Positions 1-7,082 are shown, numbered from the stretch's first letter. The stretch is DNA of 7,082 nucleotides from Deltaproteobacteria bacterium (GCA_031278835.1 JAITJP010000348.1:1-7082), one strand, 5' to 3'. Numbers and translations: made by a program. The notes: a model not told the origin generated them from the letters alone.

Positions 1-3515
<3,515 letters not shown>

Positions 3516-3523
3516 CTGACCTC

Positions 3524-3551
3524 CTGGCCATCGCCCCCCAACCAAGCCCCA
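3524..3551 (-). promoter_or_regulatory. rpoB ribosome binding region with G-rich tract
   Basis: On the minus strand the sequence runs GGCTTGGGGCTTGG, TT, then six G, and about 10 nt later AGGAGGTCAG before the ATG. AGGAGG is a perfect Shine-Dalgarno sequence with short spacing. The four G-runs just upstream could in principle form a two-layer RNA G-quadruplex; this is inference. Confidence 0.45.
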
Positions 3552-3576
3552 AGCCTTGACCCATTGGGCCAAAGCT
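3552..3576 (-). repeat. inverted repeat / hairpin ahead of rpoB
   Basis: On the minus strand AGCTTTGGCCC and GGGTCAAGGCT pair over 11 bp with two G-U pairs and a 3-nt loop. It ends about 37 nt before the rpoB start. It has no U-run after it, so it is not an intrinsic terminator; a translational or mRNA-stability role is possible. Confidence 0.5.
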
Positions 3577-3616
3577 TTTTACCTTGGTCTAGGCGATTTC
3601 GATATAAAACTATGAC

Positions 3617-3648
3617 TTTTTGGGCCCCATGACCATGGAGCCCAAAAA
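3617..3648 (-). repeat. 14-bp hairpin in the rplL-rpoB gap, possible RNase III site
   Basis: The arms at 3617-3630 and 3635-3648 pair over 14 bp with one G-U pair around a GGTC loop (minus strand TTTTTGGGCTCCAT / ATGGGGCCCAAAAA). It is among the most stable hairpins in the window. No U-run follows directly on the minus strand, so processing or stability control is more likely than termination. E. coli has an RNase III site in the equivalent gap; equivalence here is inference. Confidence 0.55.
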
Positions 3649-3671
3649 AATTCCATTCCGAACCAACGGAA
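3644..3671 (-). terminator. weak attenuator-like hairpin plus U7
   Basis: On the minus strand TTCCG-TTGGTT-CGGAA is followed after 5 nt by seven U (3650-3644). The stem is only 5 bp, so it would terminate weakly at best. The U-run is also the 5' arm of the next 14-bp hairpin, so the two structures share bases. This resembles partial attenuation between rplL and rpoB but is unproven. Confidence 0.3.
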
Positions 3672-3840
3672 ATAAGCCCTTAACTAAAGAGCGTATGTAT
3701 TCGGTACTTTTAAGAACAACCGGCTATGAATCTGTCAACCAACGGGGGTCGCAGCCACAAAGCTAAGATTGGCGGCCCTGGTGAGGGTGATCCTCCGGCG
3801 GCTAGACCACCCGGCCGACGGAAGGGGAAGGAGACTTTAC

Positions 3841-3865
3841 TTTGGGTCCATAGGCCAAACCCAAA
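3841..3865 (-). repeat. inverted repeat, 7 bp
   Basis: TTTGGGT at 3841-3847 and ACCCAAA at 3859-3865 are exact inverse complements around an 11-nt loop. It lies in the leader of rpoB, with no U-run after it on the minus strand. Role unknown. Confidence 0.4.
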
Positions 3866-3892
3866 AGCCCAGGTGAGATTTGCCCTGGCCCG

Positions 3893-3915
3893 GGGCCCAT
3901 TTTTTTGATGGGCCC
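3893..3915 (-). repeat. 8-bp GC-rich hairpin just downstream of rplL
   Basis: On the minus strand GGGCCCAT and ATGGGCCC pair perfectly around a 7-nt A-rich loop. More G-C pairs flank it if one base is bulged. It starts about 28 nt after the rplL stop. With no U-run downstream it may protect the 3' end of the rplL message against exonucleases or slow the polymerase, rather than terminate. Confidence 0.5.
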
Positions 3916-3943
3916 GAGCCAAACGAACACGACTTTTTTCGAG

Positions 3944-4324
3944 TTACTTGATCTCGACCGAGGCGCCCACGGCCTCAAGCTGCTTTTTAAACTTCTCGGC
4001 CTCTTCTTTGCTGACGCCCTCTTTGACGGTCAAAGGCGGATTGTCGACCGCCTCCTTGGCGTCTTTAAGCCCCAGGGCGGTGATGGCCCGGACCTCTTTG
4101 TAGACGGACACTTTCTGGGCCCCGGCCGCCGTCAAGATGACGCTAAACTCGGTCTGCTCTTCGGCCGGGGCGGCCGCTTCGACCGGTCCGGCCCCAACGG
4201 CCGCGGCCACGACAGGGGCGGCGGCGGAGACGCCAAAGGTCTCCTCTAGGTCTTTGATCAGTTCGCTCAACTCGATCACGGTCATGTTTTTCAAAAACTC
4301 GATTACTTCGGCCTTGGTGGTCAT
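3944..4324 (-). CDS. rplL: 50S ribosomal protein L7/L12 (bL12)
   Basis: Flexible stalk protein that recruits translation factors and stimulates their GTPase activity; several dimers bind L10. The frame gives 126 residues, normal for the family. Residues 1-32 (AEVIEFLKNMTVIELSELIK) form the dimerisation and L10-binding domain, about 33-58 an alanine-rich hinge, and 59-126 the globular factor-binding domain ending KEGVSKEEAEKFKKQLEAVGASVEIK. The start follows AAGGA at suitable spacing. Two positions in the factor-contact helices differ from the usual wording: VYKEVR in place of VIKxVR (Y75, E. coli I69) and TALGL in place of TGLGL (A83, E. coli G77). It lies 121 bp after rplJ and 428 bp before rpoB. 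The family call is certain; the effect of the two changes is unknown. Confidence 0.98.
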   Translation of the reverse strand: MTTKAEVIEFLKNMTVIELSELIKDLEETFGVSAAAPVVAAAVGAGPVEAAAPAEEQTEFSVILTAAGAQKVSVYKEVRAITALGLKDAKEAVDNPPLTVKEGVSKEEAEKFKKQLEAVGASVEIK

Positions 4325-4445
4325 GATTTTTCTATCCTTGTAAAGGCGCGGTTAGTCCGGCCAATTGATGATTTATTTCTCTGGAGAGAAAAAAATATTC
4401 CAAAATTTTTTCTCTCAATACTAGAAACTTAGGTGTTTAAATAAG
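4325..4445 (-). promoter_or_regulatory. rplJ-rplL spacer with 11-bp perfect hairpin
   Basis: In this 121-bp gap the arms GAGAGAAAAAA (4384-4394) and TTTTTTCTCTC (4406-4416) are exact inverse complements with an 11-nt loop. On the minus strand the hairpin is followed by CAGAGAAAT, not a U-run, so it is not a classic terminator. The rplL ribosome binding site AAGGA lies further down. A separate, strong translation start for rplL fits the need for several L7/L12 copies per L10; a regulatory role of the hairpin is inference. Confidence 0.5.
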
Positions 4446-4967
4446 CTAACCCTGGGCTTTTTGATCCCTAAGGGCCGTCAAGGCGTAGAGTAGCTTTTGG
4501 GGAACGGCCGCGACAACCCGGACCAGCTGGGTCGGGACGGCTTGCAAGGCGCCCAACAAGGTTGACAGCAAAACTTCCCTGGACGGCAATGAGGCCAGGG
4601 CTTTGATCTGATCCTTATTTAAGGCCACCTCGCCCAGAATTCCGCCCTTAATGGTGAACTTGGGGTTCTCCTTGGCGAATTCCTGCAGGGCCTTGGCCAG
4701 GGCGGCCGGGTCACCTTGGGTGAAAGAAAAGCCGTTGTTTCCGACCAAAAGGGCGTCGAGTTTGGCGATGGGTTGCCCCTGGCTGGCTAGTCTAACCAGG
4801 GTGTTTTTAACCACCCGGTATTGACCGCCGCTTTGGCCAACCTTTTTTCGCAAAAGGCCCATGTTGGCCACCGACAAAGTCTTAAAGTCGGTGATAAAAA
4901 CGGCTTTGGCCGCGGCGAAATCTTTTTTCAAAAGACTGACCACGACTTGTTTTTGTGTTTTATCCAC
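4446..4967 (-). CDS. rplJ: 50S ribosomal protein L10 (uL10)
   Basis: Base of the ribosomal stalk: it binds 23S rRNA next to L11 and carries the L7/L12 dimers on its C-terminal helix. It is 173 residues, normal length. The N-terminal part KAVFITDFKTLSVANMGLLR and QYRVVKNTL match the family's rRNA-binding domain; the C-terminal stretch LVRVVAAVPQKLLYALTAL is the amphipathic helix expected to hold L7/L12. The start codon is GTG at 4967, chosen because AAAGGAGG lies 9 nt upstream and an in-frame TAG sits immediately before it, ruling out anything earlier. L10 with L7/L12 is known to repress its own mRNA; the matching leader is in the gap upstream. Confidence 0.98.
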   Translation of the reverse strand: MDKTQKQVVVSLLKKDFAAAKAVFITDFKTLSVANMGLLRKKVGQSGGQYRVVKNTLVRLASQGQPIAKLDALLVGNNGFSFTQGDPAALAKALQEFAKENPKFTIKGGILGEVALNKDQIKALASLPSREVLLSTLLGALQAVPTQLVRVVAAVPQKLLYALTALRDQKAQG

Positions 4968-4999
4968 CTAAATCATCCTCCTTTCTTAGGCTTTAGGTA

Positions 5000-5023
5000 A
5001 AACGCCTTAAAAATAAGACGTTT
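5000..5023 (-). repeat. 10-bp hairpin upstream of rplJ
   Basis: Arms 5000-5009 and 5014-5023 pair over 10 bp with one G-U pair around a 4-nt loop (minus strand AAACGTCTTA / TAAGGCGTTT). It is followed by only one more U before ACC on the minus strand, but by ATTTTTT on the plus strand. As a terminator it looks better for antisense transcription than for the operon. Confidence 0.4.
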
Positions 5024-5040
5024 ATTTTTTCGGCCCAAGT

Positions 5041-5164
5041 CAGGTGGCTAGCTAACCACGACCTCGACCGGGGGAAGGTCTTCCATTACGCCTAATAAAA
5101 ATAACTTTAGTCTCTTATTATGACTAATTTAATCTTAAAGAGGCGACCGGTTGTCTTTGGTCCG
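5041..5164 (-). ncRNA. L10 leader-like cis-regulatory RNA
   Basis: On the minus strand CCAAAGACAACCGGTCGCC is followed, after a side hairpin, by GGCGTAATGGAAGACC and then CCGGTCGAGGTCGTGG. ACCGG (5151-5147) pairs with CCGGT, and CGCC (5145-5142) with GGCG (5092-5089), giving a nested stem. The inner arm TTAGTC/GACTAA (5107-5127) forms a side hairpin and GGAA-GACC-TTCC another. The combination AAGAC near the 5' side, UAAU, and YGAGGU at the 3' side, directly upstream of rplJ, agrees with my memory of the L10 leader family, which binds the L10-L7/L12 complex and represses translation. It was recognised by eye, not by a covariance model. Confidence 0.6.
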
Positions 5165-5173
5165 AAAATTCGT

Positions 5174-5200
5174 TTAGCCCGTGGGCTGACCGCGGGCTAA
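5174..5200 (-). repeat. 8-bp perfect hairpin before the L10 leader
   Basis: TTAGCCCG (5174-5181) and CGGGCTAA (5193-5200) are exact inverse complements with an 11-nt loop. On the minus strand it is followed by ACGAATTTTCGG, not a proper U-run. It may be the 5' helix of the L10 leader or a weak terminator after rplA. Confidence 0.45.
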
Positions 5201-5254
5201 TTAAAGCATGTTTAACCTATTTCTAGGCTAATTAGATTTTATTTTAAGTTATGA

Positions 5255-5272
5255 TTTAACTAACTAGTTAAA
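5255..5272. repeat. 8-bp palindromic repeat across the rplA stop codon
   Basis: TTTAACTA and TAGTTAAA are separated by only 2 bp, and the rplA stop (5268-5270) lies inside one arm. It is almost all A/T, so it would be a weak RNA hairpin; the symmetry could also be a protein-binding site or chance. Confidence 0.35.
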
Positions 5273-5978
5273 CCAAATAAGATTTTAAATCTTTAACCAG
5301 CAATGGGTCGATCTTAACTCCAGGCCCCATGGTCGTGGACATGGCCAAGCCCTTGATATAGGCGCCTTTGCTGGTGGTGGGTTTTAATCTCTGGACTTGA
5401 TCCAAAAAGGCCGAAACGTTGGCCAAGATCTTGTCCTTACTAAAGGAGACCTTACCCATGGGGGCGTGGACGATGCCGCTTTTTTCCACCCTAAAATCGA
5501 TCTTGCCGGCCTTAAGTTCTTTGACGGCCGTACCGACCTCAAAAGTGACCGTGCCCAATTTGGCGTTGGGCATTAAACCCCTGGGGCCCAAAATCTTACC
5601 CAATCTCCCGACCAAGCCCATCATGTCGGGCGTGGCCACGCTTTTGTCAAAGGCTAAAAAGCCGCCCATGACTTTTTCCACCAAATCCTCGGCCCCAACC
5701 ACATCGGCCCCGGCCTCGGTGGCTTCCCTTTCCTTGTCGCCCTTACAGAAAACGGCCACCCTGACCACCCGACCCGTGCCGGCCGGCAAGGCCACCGAGC
5801 CTCTGACCATCTGGTCGGCGTGACGGGGATCGACCCCCAAACGCACGGCAATCTCAACCGTTTCGTCAAACTTAGCTTTGGGGCTATTCAAAAGCGCCTC
5901 GACGGCCTCCTCAAAGGTGTACTTTTTCAAGCGATCGATGGCTTCCAAAGCCTGGCGATGTTTCTTGCTGGTGGTCAT
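5268..5978 (-). CDS. rplA: 50S ribosomal protein L1 (uL1)
   Basis: L1 forms the mobile stalk at the E-site side of the 50S subunit, helps release deacylated tRNA, and in E. coli represses its own rplK-rplA message. From ATG 5978 it is 236 residues (MTTSKKHRQALEAIDRLKKY), matching the family length (E. coli 234). The hallmark GPRGLMPNAKLGTVTFEV lies at about residues 131-148 in the second domain, followed by HAPMGKVSF and, near the end, STTMGPGVKID. An in-frame ATG at 6017 would add 13 residues, but it has only C-rich sequence upstream and lies inside a hairpin, so the later start is preferred. The ribosome binding site is weak (GGAACGGGA, then eight T). It lies between rplK (about 150 bp upstream) and rplJ (300 bp downstream). 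Confidence 0.97.
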   Translation of the reverse strand: MTTSKKHRQALEAIDRLKKYTFEEAVEALLNSPKAKFDETVEIAVRLGVDPRHADQMVRGSVALPAGTGRVVRVAVFCKGDKEREATEAGADVVGAEDLVEKVMGGFLAFDKSVATPDMMGLVGRLGKILGPRGLMPNAKLGTVTFEVGTAVKELKAGKIDFRVEKSGIVHAPMGKVSFSKDKILANVSAFLDQVQRLKPTTSKGAYIKGLAMSTTMGPGVKIDPLLVKDLKSYLV

Positions 5979-6003
5979 AAAAAAAATCCCGTTCCAATTA
6001 ATT

Positions 6004-6025
6004 CCCAACCAAGCCATTGGTTGGG
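6004..6025 (-). repeat. 9-bp perfect hairpin in the rplA leader
   Basis: CCCAACCAA (6004-6012) and TTGGTTGGG (6017-6025) are exact inverse complements around a 4-nt loop. On the minus strand it ends 25 nt before the rplA start. The unused upstream ATG (6017) lies within it. It could modulate rplA translation; it has no U-run directly after it. Confidence 0.6.
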
Positions 6026-6070
6026 GGGAGACTAAAGCTAAGTTAAAGCCAAGGCCAAGCCTTTTGGCCC

Positions 6071-6100
6071 AATATTTCTTGGTCCAAGACTTCTTGGTCC
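6071..6100 (-). repeat. 15-bp tandem direct repeat, two copies
   Basis: On the minus strand GGACCAAGAAGTCTT is followed directly by GGACCAAGAAATATT, identical at 13 of 15 positions, then GG. Each copy can fold as CCAAG/CTTGG or CCAA/TTGG. It looks like a local duplication in the rplK-rplA spacer. Confidence 0.7.
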
Positions 6101-6130
6101 GGGCCCAGGGGGCTTAGCCAAAAAGCCGGC

Positions 6131-6559
6131 TTACTGGTTAACCACTTCCAAGCCCATGCTCCGGGCCGTTCCGGCGATGATCTTCTTGGCTGATTCCAAA
6201 TCATTGGCGTTAAGATCTTCCATCTTCTGCTTGGCCACTTCCTCCAGCTGAGCCTGGGTAATCTGCCCAACCTTGGTCCGACCCGGCGTATTACTGCCGC
6301 TGGTCAATTTGGCCACCTGCTTTAACAAAACCGCGGCCGGCGGGGTCTTGGTAATGAAGGTAAAGGTCCGGTCGGAATAAACGGTAACGACCACGGGAAT
6401 GATGGTTCCGATCTTATCCTGCGTCTTGGCGTTATAGGCCTTGGTGAACTCGGTCAAATTTAGCCCATGCTGACCCAGGGCCGGTCCCACCGGTGGGCCC
6501 GGCACGGCCTGCCCGGCCGGCAGTTGCAATTTAACCTGGGCCACGACTTTCTTTGCCAT
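6131..6559 (-). CDS. rplK: 50S ribosomal protein L11 (uL11)
   Basis: L11 binds the GTPase-associated centre of 23S rRNA, contacts L10, and is needed for RelA activation in the stringent response. From ATG 6559 it is 142 residues, as in E. coli. The N-terminal domain has AKKVVAQVKLQLPAGQA and GPPVGPALGQ with P22 and P23 (thiostrepton-contact prolines) in place. The linker is TFTFITKTPPAAVLLK; the C-terminal rRNA-binding domain ends IIAGTARSMGLEVVNQ. A TTG at 6577 would add MGEARK, but ATG 6559 has GAGAGG 8 nt upstream and gives the family's usual N-terminus. It is the first gene of the cluster, downstream of promoters P1 and P2. Confidence 0.98.
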   Translation of the reverse strand: MAKKVVAQVKLQLPAGQAVPGPPVGPALGQHGLNLTEFTKAYNAKTQDKIGTIIPVVVTVYSDRTFTFITKTPPAAVLLKQVAKLTSGSNTPGRTKVGQITQAQLEEVAKQKMEDLNANDLESAKKIIAGTARSMGLEVVNQ

Positions 6560-6667
6560 CTTTCTCGCCTCTCCCAAAAAAACTAAGGGCTATGACCCCT
6601 AAAAAAAAACCCATGGGTAACCGCCCGAATCAGCCGATCCAAGCCCGAGGCTACCCGTGAACCTAAA
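6560..6667 (-). promoter_or_regulatory. P2-proximal rplK leader with attenuator-like hairpin and U-runs
   Basis: Downstream of P2 on the minus strand, GGGTAGCC (6656-6649) pairs with GGTTACCC (6622-6615) over 8 bp with one G-U pair. Then come ATGGG and nine U (6609-6601). A smaller AGGG/CCCT hairpin and seven U (6582-6576) follow, then GGGAGAGG, the rplK ribosome binding site. In E. coli the L1 repressor site lies in this leader; I could not match the L1 target motif by eye. Partial termination or leader-based control is possible. Confidence 0.4.
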
Positions 6668-6696
6668 ATTATCCCACGAAAAACGATTAATGTCAA
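6668..6696 (-). promoter_or_regulatory. promoter P2 of rplK operon
   Basis: The minus strand has a perfect -35 TTGACA (6696-6691), a 17-bp spacer, and -10 GATAAT (6673-6668), with TGG directly before the -10, a TGn extended element. Transcription should start near 6661, about 100 nt before the rplK ATG. Confidence 0.75.
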
Positions 6697-6961
6697 GTAA
6701 AATTTTTACCCTCAAAGCTAAGCTTGAGAAAAAAAATTCCACTCAAAAATCAAAAAATAAAATATTTAACCAATTTCCTTTAAGCCCCAGCTTAAGCCCA
6801 AAAAAGTCAGCGCCGCTTTAACCAAAATGACCAAAACCCGGCCGCTCCAAGCTATCCAGCCGCCTTAATCACTCAAAACTTTAAAATCCCTCTAAATTCG
6901 TTACTAGCTGGCTTCTTTAAGCCCTTGAACCCCCAACAAAAACCACTTGGGTTCCATCAAA
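6697..6961 (-). other. non-coding stretch between P1 and P2
   Basis: About 265 bp of AT-rich DNA without a credible gene. On the minus strand it starts with a 17-codon frame from ATG 6951 (MEPKWFLLGVQGLKEAS, stop) that has no ribosome binding site and begins only about 10 nt after the likely P1 start. It also holds a TTAAGC-TGGG-GCTTAA hairpin (6780-6795), and a CTCAA (6728-6724) that can pair with a TTGAG on either side. No tRNA fold was found, and no secE or nusG sequence. Confidence 0.4.
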
Positions 6962-6967
6962 TTGGGT

Positions 6968-6997
6968 ATTATAGCACGAGTAAAATCCATTTGTCAA
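6968..6997 (-). promoter_or_regulatory. promoter P1, near-consensus sigma-70 type
   Basis: The minus strand has TTGACA (6997-6992), an 18-bp spacer and TATAAT (6973-6968), both hexamers perfect, with TGC just before the -10 as a TGn extension. The DNA directly upstream (6998-7016) is T/A-only apart from one C and could act as an UP element. Expected start near 6961, about 400 nt before rplK. Confidence 0.85.
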
Positions 6998-7000
6998 AGA

Positions 7001-7058
7001 AAAAAAATAAAAAAAATAAACCGCCATCTGAGGCGGTTTATTTTTTTTTTTTTTTTTT
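7001..7058. terminator. symmetric, probably bidirectional intrinsic terminator
   Basis: TAAACCGCC (7017-7025) and GGCGGTTTA (7032-7040) form a perfect 9-bp stem with a 6-nt loop. On the plus strand it is followed by 18 T (7041-7058); on the minus strand by ATTTTTTTTATTTTTTTT. Both directions have a strong U-run, so it can end transcription either way. It isolates the rplK operon from whatever lies to the right. Confidence 0.9.
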
Positions 7059-7082
7059 AATTCTGCCTTAGCTGGTCTTGTC
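7057..7082 (-). other. possible 3' end of an upstream minus-strand gene
   Basis: Only some 24 bp remain at the edge. Two minus-strand frames stop here, one ending DKTS (TAA at 7068-7070), the other QDQLRQN (TAA at 7057-7059), just before the terminator. That fits the end of a gene, but its identity cannot be told; nusG would be the usual neighbour. Confidence 0.25.

Larger units (their letters stand above)
3516..3943 (-). promoter_or_regulatory. rplL-rpoB intergenic region, 428 bp, hairpin-rich, no gene
   Basis: No convincing coding frame lies here on either strand. Read on the minus strand from rplL to rpoB it contains a hairpin just after rplL (3893-3915), a TTTGGGT/ACCCAAA hairpin (3841-3865), a small hairpin followed by seven U (3644-3671), a 14-bp hairpin (3617-3648), an 11-bp hairpin with two G-U pairs (3552-3576), and a G-rich tract before the rpoB ribosome binding site. 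In E. coli the same gap holds a partial terminator and an RNase III site that lower rpoB relative to rplL. A similar role here is inferred from position and structure only. Confidence 0.6.
4968..5267 (-). promoter_or_regulatory. rplA-rplJ intergenic region, 300 bp, no gene
   Basis: This AT-rich gap contains no coding frame of note. In minus-strand order it has an inverted repeat over the rplA stop, an AT-rich stretch, an 8-bp hairpin (5174-5200), an L10-leader-like RNA (about 5041-5164), a 10-bp hairpin (5000-5023), and the rplJ ribosome binding site. E. coli has a separate rplJ promoter here. The AT-rich part offers weak candidates, for example TTAAAT-17-TCTAAT, too poor to call. Confidence 0.6.
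5979..6130 (-). promoter_or_regulatory. rplK-rplA spacer with tandem repeat and hairpins
   Basis: This 152-bp gap is long for rplK-rplA, which are often only a few bases apart. It is rich in CCAA/TTGG. It carries a 15-bp tandem duplication (6071-6100), several CCAAG/CTTGG pairings, and a 9-bp hairpin ending about 25 nt before the rplA ATG. No gene or promoter is evident. Confidence 0.55.

Noticed and set aside
3710..3738. Perfect TTGACA on the minus strand at 3738-3733 as an rpoB promoter
   Set aside because: No acceptable -10 at 16-18 bp; the best hexamer there matches TATAAT at only about 3 of 6 positions.
3710..3922. 70-codon minus-strand frame in the rplL-rpoB gap
   Set aside because: Low-complexity G/P/R/A-rich translation, no ribosome binding site, and it runs through hairpin arms; most likely non-coding leader.
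3905..4249. Plus-strand frame of 114 codons opposite rplL
   Set aside because: Shadow of rplL; glycine- and arginine-rich because the opposite strand encodes the alanine-rich hinge.
5419..5823. Plus-strand frame of 134 codons opposite rplA
   Set aside because: Antisense of conserved L1 codons with no family resemblance.
5979..6017. Earlier rplA start at 6017 adding 13 residues
   Set aside because: C-rich sequence where a ribosome binding site should be, the start lies within a stable hairpin, and the extra residues do not resemble L1 N-termini.
6560..6577. Earlier rplK start (TTG at 6577) adding six residues
   Set aside because: The extra codons contain the ribosome binding site of the ATG at 6559, which gives the standard L11 N-terminus.
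6915..6945. GGTTCAA in the P1 leader as a tRNA T-loop
   Set aside because: The flanking bases do not form a T stem and no acceptor or anticodon arm fits.

Overview
The window holds the ribosomal-protein/RNA-polymerase operon of a bacterium. Everything that codes reads right to left on the minus strand: rplK (L11), rplA (L1), rplJ (L10), rplL (L7/L12), then rpoB (RNA polymerase beta), which runs off the left edge after about 1,171 codons. The protein style fits a proteobacterium in the wide sense. RpoB has the beta insertions typical of that group, and its wording looks closest to sulfate-reducer-type (Desulfobacterota / former Deltaproteobacteria) sequences. That placement is inference from memory of the family, not a search. 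No mobile element, CRISPR array, tRNA or rRNA gene was seen.

Right end (6560-7082): a 24-bp scrap that may be the 3' end of an upstream minus-strand gene is followed by a strong, symmetric terminator hairpin. Next comes a near-consensus promoter P1 (TTGACA-18-TATAAT), about 270 bp of AT-rich non-coding DNA, and a second strong promoter P2 (TTGACA-17-GATAAT). A roughly 100-nt leader with hairpins and two U-runs then leads to the rplK ribosome binding site. In many bacteria secE and nusG lie directly upstream of rplK; here no nusG or secE lies within the roughly 520 bp visible upstream of rplK, and a terminator cuts rplK off from whatever precedes it.

Middle (3944-6559): rplK, rplA, rplJ and rplL have normal lengths and credible ribosome binding sites, except that the site for rplA is weak. 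They are separated by unusually roomy, structured spacers of 152, 300 and 121 bp. The rplA-rplJ gap contains an RNA that fits the L10 leader pattern, the autoregulatory site bound by the L10-L7/L12 complex. The rplK-rplA gap has a 15-bp tandem duplication and a 9-bp perfect hairpin just before the rplA start. The rplJ-rplL gap has an 11-bp perfect hairpin.

Left half (1-3943): a 428-bp rplL-rpoB gap without a gene carries several stable hairpins, which is where E. coli places its attenuator and RNase III site. rpoB follows with an AGGAGG ribosome binding site. The genes work together: L11, L1, L10 and L7/L12 build the L1 stalk and the GTPase-associated stalk of the 50S subunit, and RpoB is the catalytic beta subunit of RNA polymerase. 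The hairpin-rich spacers are the likely places where the cell sets different outputs for stalk proteins and polymerase. No previously undescribed protein system is visible; the interest lies in the regulatory RNA and in two unusual residues in L7/L12.
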